From Rhypophila decipiens (lineage: Eukaryota > Ascomycota > Sordariomycetes > Sordariales > Naviculisporaceae), in contig MU858156.1 in the NCBI GenBank assembly GCA_033297075.1, positions 1-64,000 of the forward strand: a stretch of 64,000 bases of DNA. Reading direction: 5' to 3'. A program made the translations under genes and the position numbers. Under the pieces are notes generated by a model that had not been told where the DNA came from, searched no databases, and saw nothing but the letters and a program-made list of their open reading frames with translations. Shown piece after piece: positions 1 through 10,920 of this stretch (its first letter is position 1; each line of letters starts with the position of its first letter).

Positions 1-60
1 GTTGCGCCAAGACTGTGCCGTGTGGGCCCCGCGTTCCTGGTGGGGCATGACGTGCGTGGC

Positions 61-92
61 CACGTGACCACGTGATTGGTGCTAGTCACGTG
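61..92. promoter_or_regulatory. Cluster of three CACGTG E-box motifs
   Basis: CACGTG occurs at 61-66, 69-74 and 87-92, the last inside the longer palindrome GTCACGTGAC. Three such words in 32 bp is far more than chance. CACGTG is the core site of bHLH factors of the Cbf1 and SREBP-like classes in fungi. Which gene it would serve is unknown, because the neighbouring gene to the left lies outside the window. Confidence 0.45.
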
Positions 93-106
93 ACAGCGGC
101 TCTCTT

Positions 107-136
107 TTCACTGCAATTTTAGTCTCGCCAGAGGGG
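107..136 (+). repeat. Solo terminal-repeat-like sequence, CACTGCAATTTTAG family
   Basis: TTCACTGCAATTTTAG followed by a CGC..GAGGGG block. This is the near-exact reverse complement of the 33-bp repeats at 2715-2747 and 2825-2857, and matches the ends of the short element at 1971-2107. It may be the left end of a larger element of about 2.7 kb ending at 2747 or 2857, or an isolated relic. No partner end is visible close by. Confidence 0.5.
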
Positions 137-798
137 TTGTTTCTTTCTCCTGCATGCAGTGCCAGCAGTGAGCATGGATCTTATTGGCCAGCAATTACCG
201 CCTCCTGGTTAGAAGGACTACCAATATAATGGAGGGCAAGACTTAGTGACATCAAGGAGAAGACCTCTACTTGTTGGTTTCATCAACCCTACGTGAATTG
301 TAGTTGTACTCTAGATATAGGGCCTGAATATGCCTGTTAGTAGATGTCGCAAGTGAGCTGAGATGTAACGCTTGTTGTCCTCCTTTCTGGGACAAGAATA
401 CGTTTGATTATAATAATTGTCAGTTTCAAGTATATATGAATAAGTTGGAGAGCATGAAGAGACGCCTTGATATAAGCGATCAGATAGCTAGCTCTTGGCA
501 CTTTTGCAAGGCTAGCCTTGCAAATTACCTAGTGGTCCCGAGATATGATTTTGCTCTAATATCCACCGTATCACATTCGAGAATAGTTTTCAAACAGATT
601 CTTCTCAAATTAGTACCAGTGGTAGTATTCTGCTGGGCGATCTTATTTGCAATGTCCTGACATGTCATAGCCTCGCCGCACCATTCAGCCTCGCCTAGAA
701 ATCAAACAATCATATCGCACTCAGCATCCCGGTTTCCATCCTTCCCTCCACTCTCCAGGTTCCTCTCCATATCTCCAGCTCGAATTGAACCTCGGGAA
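137..798. other. Intergenic, no supported gene
   Basis: Only a 74-codon open frame at 436-660 is present, with no recognisable motif, poor codon bias and no clear splice context. The stretch may be 3'-flanking DNA of the small gene at 799-1011 or part of a repeat remnant. Confidence 0.4.
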
Positions 799-1011
799 CT
801 AAGTACTCAAGAAGCTCATGAACTCAAGCACGGTATCGAAGCCGAACCAGAGTGAGCAAAGGAACGCCAGAACGACAGCCCCAGCGGCACCAGAGGAGTT
901 GATAGTCTGTGAGACTGCCGCGCTCGAGTAGCCGCCGCCGCTGTTCCCCGTGATTCTAGGCGGACCATAGAAAATGGGATTATAGAAAATAGGATTGAGA
1001 TATCCCACCAT
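799..1011 (-). CDS. Small hydrophobic protein (70 aa), hypothetical, with a spliced 5' leader
   Basis: Family not recognised. The 70-residue product opens MVGYLNPIFYNPIFYGPP, followed by a Gly/Ser-rich stretch and then a hydrophobic segment (AAGAVVLAFLCSLWFG, about residues 42-57) that could be one membrane span. The codons favour G/C at the third position, as in the housekeeping genes here. Upstream on the minus strand a good promoter layout is visible: TATAAA at 1289-1294, a candidate exon ending at a GTAAGT donor (1226-1221) and an AAACAG acceptor just before 1045, so a 5'-UTR intron of about 181 bp is likely. No ATG lies in the first exon; the first after splicing is the one at 1011. A longer upstream open frame relies on a TTG and is not preferred. 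The combined promoter, intron and codon signals make this a likely real but lineage-restricted gene. Confidence 0.45.
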   Translation of the reverse strand: MVGYLNPIFYNPIFYGPPRITGNSGGGYSSAAVSQTINSSGAAGAVVLAFLCSLWFGFDTVLEFMSFLST

Positions 1012-1288
1012 TGTCTTCCCGTCGTATGTTTGCACGTTTGAATGCCTGTTTTAGAGACTCGGCTGGAGGTTGGTCGGTTGGTACTTGTAATATTGCCGAG
1101 TGGATGACGGACTTTTGGATAGAATGCTAGTGTAGCCTGAAGCAAGGACTGGAAAAGCAAATCGGTATCTCCGCTGGAGACTGTGAGCGGCAAGTTCAGG
1201 GAGTTCAAGGATGACAGATGACTTACGTTTGAATAATCTCGCTGCTGAAACTTGAAGTTGGTTGTCGCGTTGTTGTTCCAGTCGGACG

Positions 1289-1294
1289 TTTATA
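1289..1294 (-). promoter_or_regulatory. TATA box of the small gene at 799-1011
   Basis: TATAAA on the minus strand, about 60 bp upstream of the GTAAGT donor that ends the predicted untranslated first exon. Its spacing fits a start of transcription near 1260. Confidence 0.35.
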
Positions 1295-1970
1295 ATGAGA
1301 TGAGAAGGTCTGGGGACAAATGTTTTCGAGAAATTGTGAGTGAGATGGGAGTAGGGCTTTAGATAGCCATTTGCACCGTAGTTGACGAGGTTAAGGTGAG
1401 GATGACGATAGTGGTGAAAGGTTATCTAGAGCACCTGGTCTTCCCGAAAACTCAATATCCCTCCGGGTTGTGCCTTTCACTCTTCTACTCCTTGTCCCGT
1501 GGCCAACTCAAATCGCTCGGCTACATTGAAGTAGACTAGACCGTGATCACAATCCCTCGTCAGCAGATGGGCGAGCCAGCAATTCCAAGTTTCAATACTC
1601 TAGCTTTTGAAGACATATAGGGAAGACCTATCCCTATATGTACGTTCATCAGTCAACGAGAGACCTGATCACGCTTCCATCTCCGATTGGAAAATATTAT
1701 GACTTCACATGATCCAGCAAAACTAGAATGAGCTGTCTCGCACATCTCAAGGTGGACGTTTTAAACTAAATCGTACGTTTGACGAATTGTACTTATGATG
1801 ACCGAGTTTCAAAAAAAAGAAGCAAGCTCTGCATTCTCTCATATTCTTTATTTGCAAACGACTTTGAAACCAAGAAGTTTTTGGTCCTACAGAAAGCTAC
1901 GACGCCTCAACACCATGAAAATTGATTATGGATATTTAAACATTTGTGGGGATGGTGATGTACGGTATTG

Positions 1971-2107
1971 CACTGCAATTTTAGCCTCGCCGGAGAGGAT
2001 GAATGGTCATACCGGCAACCAGCCAGCCATCCAATCAGAACGACAGCAGCAAACGGGACCAATCTACTGGTATCGATGTCTCCTCTAGAGAGGCTAAAAT
2101 TTCAGTG
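1971..2107. mobile_element. MITE-like element, 137 bp, CACTG...CAGTG ends
   Basis: The left end CACTGCAATTTTAGCCTC (1971 on) is matched by the inverted right end GAGGCTAAAATTTCAGTG (to 2107), with one mismatch over the first 18 bp. The outer bases also pair partly (ATTG outside the left end, CAAT outside the right end), so the true tip may lie a few bases further out. There is no coding capacity. The same end sequence recurs at 107-136, near 2252-2263 and twice at 2715-2857, which supports a mobile family. I could not identify a clean target-site duplication, so the superfamily is open. Confidence 0.55.
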
Positions 2108-2714
2108 CAATCGTAACGGAGCCCGGCCCTAACTTAATGAGATCACTCTGAGCTGTATCTACCAAACTCTTGTATTAGTGCTAAATATAGTAATCTGATG
2201 GGTGGTGATATCTTAACCCCCAGATACCCTTCCACTGGTTTGAATAAGGCCAAAATTGCAGTGCCGGCCCCATTGACAAAAGTTTTTCCGAGCACATGTC
2301 GATTGTAAGAATCCGTACTGTATACATCACGAGCAAGATCATTGCTACTATTGGGATCTGGATTAAGATCAAGGTTTACAGTAAGTGCCAATATATCTAA
2401 TTGAGACTGTCTTATTATCTTATGATCAGAACATTCCTTGCAAATACAGTTAGTATCCATGGTGAATATAGACAAGTTCTCAACCCTATCGTGTGTGTGT
2501 AACTCGGATCGAGTATTCTAGCTCGTTACTGTTGATGAGAATCATGAGATGCATTGGGGAATGCCATGTTTGCAACTCTAGGCCCCCGATAAGGACTGAT
2601 TGGCCCGCAGGCCATCGCACGCCCTTGGAGGAAGTAAATTTGGAGTGAAGGTTCCAGGTGATTTCGTCAATTGTTGCATCCGGGTTGTTTGAGTCTCCCG
2701 GAGCCTCGTCGTCT

Positions 2715-2857
2715 TATCCCCTCCAGCGGGGCTAAAATTGCAGTGAATTGACAATTCGCAGTTCGGAGGTCGTTCCCGAAGCTCATTGAGGTGGCCCGCA
2801 GCAGAGGCTATCGTTCGTCTTGGGTATCCCCTCCAGCGGGGCTAAAATTGCAGTGAA
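2715..2857. repeat. Pair of identical 33-bp repeats, 110 bp apart
   Basis: The same 33 bases occur at 2715-2747 and 2825-2857 (TATCCCCTCCAGCGG..., then GCTAAAATTGCAGTGAA). Each contains an internal palindrome (CCCC...GGGG) and the CTAAAATTGCAGTG end of the CACTG family. The sequence between the two copies is only vaguely like that preceding the first, so this may be two nested or tandem element ends rather than a simple tandem array. Confidence 0.7.
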
Positions 2858-3412
2858 GCTCGACTAAGCCGACGAGCCTCATCTCTAATAACAGAGACGG
2901 ATGAAAGGCACGAATTCGAATATAGCTTGTGTCCTGCACAACCTGATGTAGGTACTTTAATGGGCAATGAGAAACTACGCATTCCATATTTTGAGTATAA
3001 GCATAAACTGACTAGACTGGTGAGTTGGTCCTTCTCATGGATTCTTGCACGCAGGCACGCAAAGCAGTCAGCCCCCTTGATATGATATCGCGATATATTG
3101 CCAGAGAAGAAGATCCCGAGGTGATAAAAAAGATATATGAAGCTGGCAGGTGGTGTTTTAGGACTATGGAAATCAAGACAAAGCAGATATAGGAAAAGCC
3201 CGACGCTATTTTCTTCAATATTGACATGAGCACCAATGCGCAACTTGATAGACAATTACAATTTTTATCCCGAGCACCTAGTCAGTACTCAAGATCCTGT
3301 TAAATCCTCCATTGCCTCAAGGACTATTTCTCCAGCAGACGTTTATCCTCTGCCCGTCCCTTCCCCCACATAGGTAGCCAGATACCAAAACCAAACCAAA
3401 CCTCCCGACAAA

Positions 3413-6400
3413 TCACCCCCAAAGCGGCGCCGTAACCTCGGCAGCCCTTTCAACAACAGCCCTCACACGATCAGAAAACACGCGATTAGTGCACTCAATC
3501 TCCAGATCCTCCAACCAAACAACCGCCTCCATCTTGTCCACCTTGATAGACAATCCAGGCACGGGAATGCCCATCTTGTGTAACCGAGCGAGCTCCACCG
3601 CCTGCCGCTCTTTCAGCTCACTCTGTCGGGCCTCCTCGTCTTGGTCCTCTTCGCCTTGTTCGTCTTCAGAAGACACGTCCATGGAGGCGTCACTGTCCTC
3701 CCCGTTGGTGAGCTTCTTTTCCTTCTTTTCCTTTCTAGGAGGAGGAGGTGGTGGGAGGGAAGATGGTTTGGGATCTGCGATGGGGGATACGTTCTCGGCG
3801 CCGAACTGGGCTTCGAGGAACATCATTAGGCGGTCTAGACGGTCTTGCGGGGATAGGTTGGCGTGGAGGTTGCGTTGGGGGAGGGTGTATGTGTTGTCTT
3901 TTGGGTCGGAGCTGGCTGTTCCGTTTCCGTGCGAGTGAGAGTGTTTGTTGCCGGAGCCTAGGATGAGCAAGTAAATTTGGTTAGTTGCCTGTAGACATGT
4001 AACAAGAGACAAAAGAACGCTGAAGGGGAGACCTACGTTTCACCGCCGCTGGACTGCTCTCAATGCCGTAGAGCACCGCCATGACTGCATCAGCAATGCC
4101 ATCATTCAGCATGTTGCCCTCCCACTCGAGCTCGACCTCGCCGCTAGCACGACACCGCACCGTCACACAGCCCATGACGCGGTATGCAGCAAGAACCTGG
4201 TCGATCTCCTCGTCCGCCGCCTCGCCTTCTTCACTTCGGCCATCCTCATCCATCTTCATATGCTCCAGTCCCGCCTTGGACTCGGGCAACTCCTCGATCC
4301 CACCAAATGTACCCTCCAGTCCCCACTTGATCAAATCCACGCCGGCAGCACTGAGTCTCAACCTCTGTTTACAGTTAATAAAGGTAGTCGTCAACCCAGC
4401 ATACTCGCGCAAATCCTCCGGCGCCATAAGCGACATCTTGAAGTCATTCTGCACCAAAACACCAGTAATAAGCTGCGGTTCCGGCTGACTCCCTCCTCCA
4501 TCCTTGTCCTTGAGCATCATCGGCGGAGGAATCGACGCAAGCTTACCAACAACCTTGGCCGTCTTGTCCGCCTTGAACGGGATCCTCAACTCCTCACAAT
4601 TCCTCGGACTAAACACCTTGACCTTGTTCGTCTTGCTCGCATTAAGCGACAACAGCTTGGACTTGAGCCGCATCATATTATGCACCTCGCCATGCACGAG
4701 AATAACAACGGGCGCAGCAACCTCCTCGATAAACTCCCGGTTCTCGGTGCCATCCACATGCGCAGCAAATGAAAACTCCTGAACCGAGCAGCGACGGGGG
4801 ATCATGACCTTCTCGGCATCACCTCCGGGCCCTCTCCGTCCACCGACGACATTCCTCGACATGACCGCCTGGATCTGCTCCGGCTCTTGCATGATCTGCT
4901 TGGCCATGGTTCCCTCGACGCTATAACCGGTGATGACGACGCCGTTCTTCTCGCTAGGCGCCCACCGCTCGAGTAGCTCGCGACTGACGCCGTTCTGCAA
5001 CATACCCGGGCTAGCGAGCATAACGCACCCGTTGACATCGTCGAACCGGTCGATATTCTTGAGCGAGCGGATGAATCGGAAATCCCAGGGACCGCCCTTG
5101 CCGGCACCATCGCCTGAGGCTTCTGCCTCGGCCATGCGCTCGCTGAATAGCCGCTTGATATTATCATTCATTGAGCTGATGAAGGTCTGATACACGGCCA
5201 TGCATTTCCGTGCGAGGTTACTGGCGTAGTAGATTGGATATTTCTGGTACTCTGGGTGCTTACCCCAGTATTCTTCAAGAATAAGCAAGATCTCTTGCGC
5301 ACGACCGAGGGCAAAGACGGGCATCAGAACACGGCCGCCACGGTTTAGGATGCCGGTGATGGATTTCATGAGGGCTTGTTCACGCTCCAGCCGAGGAACG
5401 TGCGAGGCGATACCGTATGTTGATTCTGTGATGAGCACGTCGACTTTGACGCCTTTGGGCACCGTGGCTGAGACGAGATGTCTGTCTGGCTCGCGCGAGT
5501 AGTCGCCTGTGAAGAAGATGTTGAGGCCGGCGATCTCGATGAGGAACATGGCCGCGCCGAGGACGTGGCCTGCTGGGTAGGGGGTGATGCGGATGGAGGA
5601 AATGGTGTGGGTCGTGTGGTAGTCGATGGTCTCGATCATGTGGAGGGTGTTGACGTGGTCTTGTTCCGTGTAGACGAGCGAGGTCGTCGGGTTGGAGGAT
5701 GTATTGCCGACTCGGACGCTGTCTTGGATCAGCCAGGTGTAGATGGCCTTTGTGGCGTGCGTCATGAAGACTCGGCCGCGGAAGTTGGTCTTGGCCAGCA
5801 CGTAGGGAAGCGCGGCGGCATGGTCGATATGGAAACTATAGCAGGTTAGTCAAATGACGGGTAGAGACAGGCATATCGGCATGCTTCACGGGGGTCATGG
5901 CAAGCAAACGGAGCAGTCAAAGCTGGGGGCAACAGGGGGCGATGGGCGATGAGTAATGAGATATTGTATTTTGATATCTTGATACATATTTTGACGGTTG
6001 ATGGTACAGCTTGTCAAGCAGCAAACGACAAAGACGTCGCCGGGGCGTGGCAGTCTGATCAGGAAAAATGGCATATCCAGACGGGCAAGCCACGGCGGTG
6101 GGCGTGTGTATGTGTTCCACCCAGCTCATTTCTATCCCTATTGCCCCAAGCAGCTACCACTTGCTCTGTTCCTACAAGAACGTGCACATGGAAAGATCGG
6201 CCAAATTGATGTGGGAAACTTACTGGCTGATTAAAAGCACGTCGACGGTACTGAGGTCGAAGTCATCAAAGAAGGGCAGCGCGGCAAGCCCGTCATATGC
6301 AGGATGTTGGCCGGCATCGAGCTGGAGTGAGGTCAGCGTCTGGTGAGATATCTGAGATAGACAAGGGACGACCATACCATTACTGTTTTCCCTTTGTACT

Positions 6401-6530
6401 GAATAATGTGACATGACCGACCGACTTCGTTACCACCGCCGAGGTTCAAGAACATGAGTTCGTCGGCTGGATCGACTGGCTCCTCGGGTGCGGCCGAAGC
6501 CATGGCCGAGGCTTTTCGTTTGGAAGCCAT
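3413..6530 (-). CDS. ysh1: Cleavage and polyadenylation endonuclease Ysh1/CPSF73
   Basis: Zinc-dependent endonuclease of the nuclear cleavage and polyadenylation complex that cuts pre-mRNA at the poly(A) site. The model has four exons: 6530-6378, 6321-6224, 5835-4037 and 3957-3413 (about 864 aa, a normal length for fungi). The metallo-beta-lactamase core begins at about residue 27 (LMFLNLGGGNEVGRSC). The metal-binding HFHIDH is at 84-89, rebuilt across the second intron, and FTGDYSREPDRHL follows. Beta-CASP and RMMBL segments follow, then the Ysh1-type C-terminal domain with an acidic linker rich in Lys, Glu and Asp. The start MASKRKAS is chosen because it gives the expected short N-terminus; longer frames upstream lack support. 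Intron 2 is unusually long (388 bp) compared with 56 and 79 bp for the others. The gene is divergent from taf4. Confidence 0.95.
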
Positions 6531-7642
6531 GGGTTTTACGACGCTCTGCTGTTTGGTTATGTGGGAAGCAATCCTCTGGCTACTTCTCTTGGTGATGGTT
6601 TCCAATGAATCAATCCTCTTTCCATGCACATCAAAGGCTAGTTCTCATGCTCACGCGGTCGCGCGTCTCTCATTACAAGTTCGTGGTGCAATGTCTAATC
6701 GTGGTGAAGAAAAGCTCGTAGAAGCCAATCCAGGGTATAGAAGTAAAATAAAATGTTATGAGAGTTGACAAAAACGTCCTTGTCTGGTGCAAAGTGAATA
6801 TTTAACAGAAGGTTTGAGTTTGTTGGATGCTGTTGAAGCTGACCTGAAGCTTGAATGAACGTTTTGGGACCCTTGCGGCTCAGCAGAGCAGCAAGCCACA
6901 GGAGCTTGGCAAATGTGGGCCAAGTGTCCGAGCGGGAGCGCAATGCACGGGCCACCGAACGGCTTTGCTGCAAAAGGTTAATCCCTGTATTATGTAACAG
7001 GTCCGCACGTGACCAGGAGGCGACGCGACGGGCTCTCTGGGGGGTGACTCTGGTGATTTTTGAACCTTGCAAAGACGAAAGCCACTCTCCGCGAAACTGT
7101 GAGAAGGGAGCTTCAGACGACAATCCACGCTGCGATTCGACTTTTCCGCGCCGAAACGACAGCCCCGCCTTGCAGCAAGTGCACAATAGTAACAGTAACA
7201 GGCAGAATTTCATCCCATCCGACCACAATAGCAAGCGTCGAATGGCACCGCAAAGGGCGAGTTCGGTTTGACCGGCACCGGCAACAGGCAACGCAGCTCT
7301 TCTAAAGACTGCCTTGACCTTCGACTCCCGCGTTTTAACTTGCTCAACTTGACACTCTTTTACTCGAGCCTGTGAAGACCGTCCTCTCGAAACTCTGCAA
7401 CTTCGCTTCGCAAACTTCGAGTCGCTTCCTCTTGCCTCAACCTGGCATCTTTATAATCGCCGCGGCGAACCGACACTCTTAGAGTTTACATTCCTTGCCA
7501 GCGCCACCCGACTTAGCTCCATCCTGTCAAACGAACCGAGTATCGGGAGCCGACAGCGACTACATTTGATCTTCCCAGATCGAGGGTATCCGACTCGCAG
7601 CTACAGCTTCGTCCTATCGCTACTGCGTCGCCCTTTTCCAAC
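6531..7642. promoter_or_regulatory. Divergent promoter region between ysh1 and taf4
   Basis: 1.1 kb between two diverging start codons. The taf4-proximal 350 bp is C/T-rich with many CTCG/TTCG words, like a fungal leader. Overlapping open frames on both strands here show no codon bias or motifs. No distinct TATA box was seen. Confidence 0.5.
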
Positions 7643-9764
7643 ATGGCGCAGCCGCAACAAGCTCCTCACCCGCCGGTGCAGCGGCCTCAGATTGCGCTTC
7701 CTCATGCTCAGATGCCCCAGATGCCTCAGATGCAACAACACCAGCAAATACCTCAGATGTCTCCCCAGTTAGCTCCGCGTGTCACGTACCAGCAAGCCCA
7801 GAACTCGCCCTCTCCGGTGAATACAACCCAGCCGGCCTACGGAATGAACCCGCACAAGAGACAGAGAGTGTCGCCGGGACCGGCCCCGCCGCAGAATAAC
7901 TCGCAACCGGCATCGCCATACCTTCCTACAACCAATTATGCGATGAGCCCACAGCCTCACAATGCCCCGAGTCCAGCTGCGCATTCACCCAACTACGGCA
8001 ATGCCGCATCCCCTCAGTCGTACTCGGCTCCGTATACCAATGGCAACATGGCACCAATGGGTTCTGCGTCAGCGGCGACCCCTGGAGGTGTAGCTTCTCC
8101 CACAACGATGCCATCTCCAGCAGCCCAGACACTCCACCTCCCTGAGGCTCGACCTGCACAACCCACCACGCCAGCTCCCCTTCGGCCAGCGACCCCATCG
8201 CCTGCTACTCCGGCGCTTCCTACTCCACAGCACCAGTACACCATGGCTACTCTAGCCCCCGCTGTTCCGCCCCAGGCACCATCTAACACGGGAACCATGG
8301 GACCTCCGTCCAAGCCTGCTGAGAAACCCACGAAGGAGTATGAGTACGATATTAGCGATTCTCTCGCCGGGACGGGTGTTGACCTGCGGGCCGAGGAACA
8401 GGCTCTTGCTGAGTATTATGCCGGCTCTTTTCTGCCGGATGCGAGGACAGGACTTCCCGGCAATCCTCCTGGAAGTAAGGATTCCATGTATGGAGCTGGG
8501 TGGGCTAATCAGCCCGGTCCTCCCCCAGATGGGAAGACGCAGGAAGAGTGGGCGGCCGAGGTGGCAAAGAAAGCTTGGAACGATGCCGCTCTGCGCCTTG
8601 GTCACCTCCGAACTAACGAGGTAAAGGATCCTTTCTGTCAGGTTAGCGTCCTGCATTACAGGGCCGATAAAATCGTCAAGGAGTACGGACTGTCGTTGAA
8701 TCTGGACATGAAGGCACCAAACGCCGGGCTGGGTAAGATGAGGCGACCCGAGGACGCCACCGAAAAGCCGACGATCAAAGTCTCAACCAAGACGTACGAT
8801 GATGGGGCTGTTGTCATGACCACTGGCTCGTGGATACCTCATGATGCATGCCTGGCCGATCAACTGGCCCTCCTATCTATCGCCACGAAATACAGGGTCA
8901 GAGAACTGCTGGAGGATGCAAACGTGATAGCGACGACCCGCCAGACGACTTCGCATGGTGAAGTGCCCGAGGAGTGGATCGATGTAGCAGTGCCTCTCAA
9001 GACTGGAGTGGAGATTCACGACACACCAGAGAGCGCTGTGAGCCCGCGCACCAATCCCCTCAAGCGTATGTTCCACGCGGCCATGACTTCTGATGCTGCG
9101 AGATTTGCTAACAATCCCTTGAAATTAAGGCTCATTTGAGGCGAGTAACGAGCCGTCTTTCGCCGGAAAAGCAGCCACGTATCACAATCTCAACAGGGAC
9201 GTTAGAAAGACTCAAGAATCCGTTCGGCAGGAGGAGGAAGCTAGACTCAAGAAGCGTCAGAAGCGACTTAATCCCGAGAACAAATCAGGAACAGCAAAGA
9301 CCGTCGCCACTCCAGGAACTCCCGGCGGCGCAGCGCCCGAGGGAGAACTTAAGGCGCCAGCCAAAAAGGAGACCAAGAAGAGTATGAAGGAGAAGAACAG
9401 TTCGGCAGCGTCATCCACCACGGACGCAAACACCACCGTCAACACCTTCTTCGCCAGCAGCTTTGGAAAGAAGAAGAGCAAGAAGTACTCGTGGATGGAC
9501 GGGGGCGCTACCGCCAGCGGTCCCTCTACTCCCAAGCCATTGGGGGGGACTGCGTCGGCCGCGGCATCACCTGGCCCGGTAGGACAGACAAAGCCTCCCT
9601 CGTTGACTATGGAGCAGCGGATCAAACTGGGATATTGGCGTGAGAATGATCCCATGGGCAAGGGGATCCAGCTGAGGGACTGGGTCGTGGTTCTCGAGAG
9701 GGATGGGAAAGATGCCAAGGCTATCCAGGCCGCTTACGACAAGCTGGATTCCTCGGGTAAATAG
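7643..9764 (+). CDS. taf4: Transcription initiation factor TFIID subunit 4 (TAF4)
   Basis: TFIID subunit that pairs with TAF12 through a histone-fold-type region and anchors the complex for RNA polymerase II initiation. Exons are 7643-9065 and 9130-9764 (about 685 aa). The 64-bp intron has a GTATGT donor, a GCTAAC branch site and a TTAAG acceptor; splicing restores the frame into FEASNEPSF. Residues 1-230 are low-complexity Pro/Gln/Ala/Ser with a basic HKRQR patch near 71. The TAF4 domain begins near residue 231 (KEYEYDISDSLAGTGVDLRAEE) and contains a helix-rich stretch (RAEEQALAEYYAGSF). A charged Lys/Glu segment and the C-terminal block ending in AAYDKLDSSGK follow. The N-terminal start is the first good ATG after the C/T-rich leader. 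Confidence 0.9.
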
Positions 9765-10920
9765 GGTGGGTTGAAGGTCCCCTGGTTGTCTTGTTTTTAA
9801 CAACATTATTCATGTAATACTTATTCACGGTGCCCTTTTTTCATCTTTGCGGGAGAAAGGAAGGGGGGGTTTATAGTTCTCTTCCTTGTCGTTTGTTTCT
9901 TCTTTTACAACAGCCTGGCGTTTATATGAGAATGGATGGACGGACCGGTCGGGGTTGCTTTGCTTGCAAGGTTTTTCTTGCTTACTTCCCTTGCCCTACT
10001 TTGAAACTTTTGGGGAATTTGCGGAGTGTGTTACCACTGTTTTCTTTCTTGGTATTACTACGTGCCGGTTTGGCAGTTTAGCATTTTTTGGGTTGGGACA
10101 GAACGAGTTGTTCAAGACCTTACTTATACCGACCAACAAAGACTGAGTTGAAGAAGAAGGAAAAGGAGAAAAGAAGGAGGTCGGGGCAGGGGGATTAACC
10201 TCTGCCCAGTCTAGTCCGAGACAGACAGAAGAGGAAGCAGCAAAGACTGGTTGCCTGGCTGCTGGCTGGCTGATCAGGCAGTCAGACAGACATACAAACA
10301 GGAACAAATATAACAAAAACATGTATAAAAAGGCTTTGCTTGCTGCTCTAGCCCCGGTGAAGATACTCAGTTGAGGATATTCAGTGAAGCACTCTTTGTC
10401 CGTGTCAACTTGATAAATTGGAACTTTGCCAGTGTGAATGAATGCAAGCCCAGGAGGGTTCTCGGTCCCATGGGCGCCAAGACCGTCAAGCAGCTGTGTG
10501 CCTGTCCGACCTGCCATCATAATCTGATGGCCCGTGCTCCAACGGACTTAAAGTTACGGTTGCGACCAACCAGCCCCTCCAAGCCAATCCCATGCCTCAA
10601 TCCAATCTCCAGAAGCTCCATCTACCTTGAACCCAAACAGTCTGTCTCAGTTCGCGACTACCGCCTGCCTGGATTAAACCTTCCCAGGCTCACACAAGTT
10701 TCATTTTACTTAAGAAGCAACTAGTGCCGTCTCGAAAGCGCAGGTGTAGAGCACGAGAACCTACAAATTGCCCCGCTGCTTGGCCCCTCAGCCTCTCCGA
10801 GTCCTGGTTCTACAACGTCGATCGACATAAATCTCCGGTGCAAACTCGGTCTTCGAGATGCGCCAACCTTGATCTTGGACACTCTGTCGCCGTTGTCAAA
10901 GAGAGCAACAATCGCCCGTC
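9765..10920. promoter_or_regulatory. taf4 3' flank and atg18 promoter region
   Basis: No supported gene. The first part is T-rich, as expected for a taf4 3' end. From about 10.55 kb the plus strand is rich in C and short CCAA/CTCC words, like an atg18 promoter and leader. The open frames at 9996-10520 (minus) and 10371-10724 (plus) have no codon bias or family likeness. Confidence 0.4.

Larger units (their letters stand above)
1300..3412. other. Repeat-scarred intergenic region
   Basis: No supported gene. It holds a short TIR element (1971-2107), a third end-like word (AAAATTGCAGTG around 2252-2263), and two 33-bp repeats (2715-2857). A 137-codon frame at 2842-3255 (minus) starts inside repeat sequence, is AT-rich and matches nothing I know; it is not called. 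The last part is probably the 3' flank of ysh1. Confidence 0.5.

Noticed and set aside
436..660. 74-codon plus-strand frame
   Set aside because: No codon bias, motif or promoter; isolated in repeat-scarred DNA.
1795..2088. 97-codon plus-strand frame
   Set aside because: Runs into the MITE-like element at 1971-2107 and has no coding signature.
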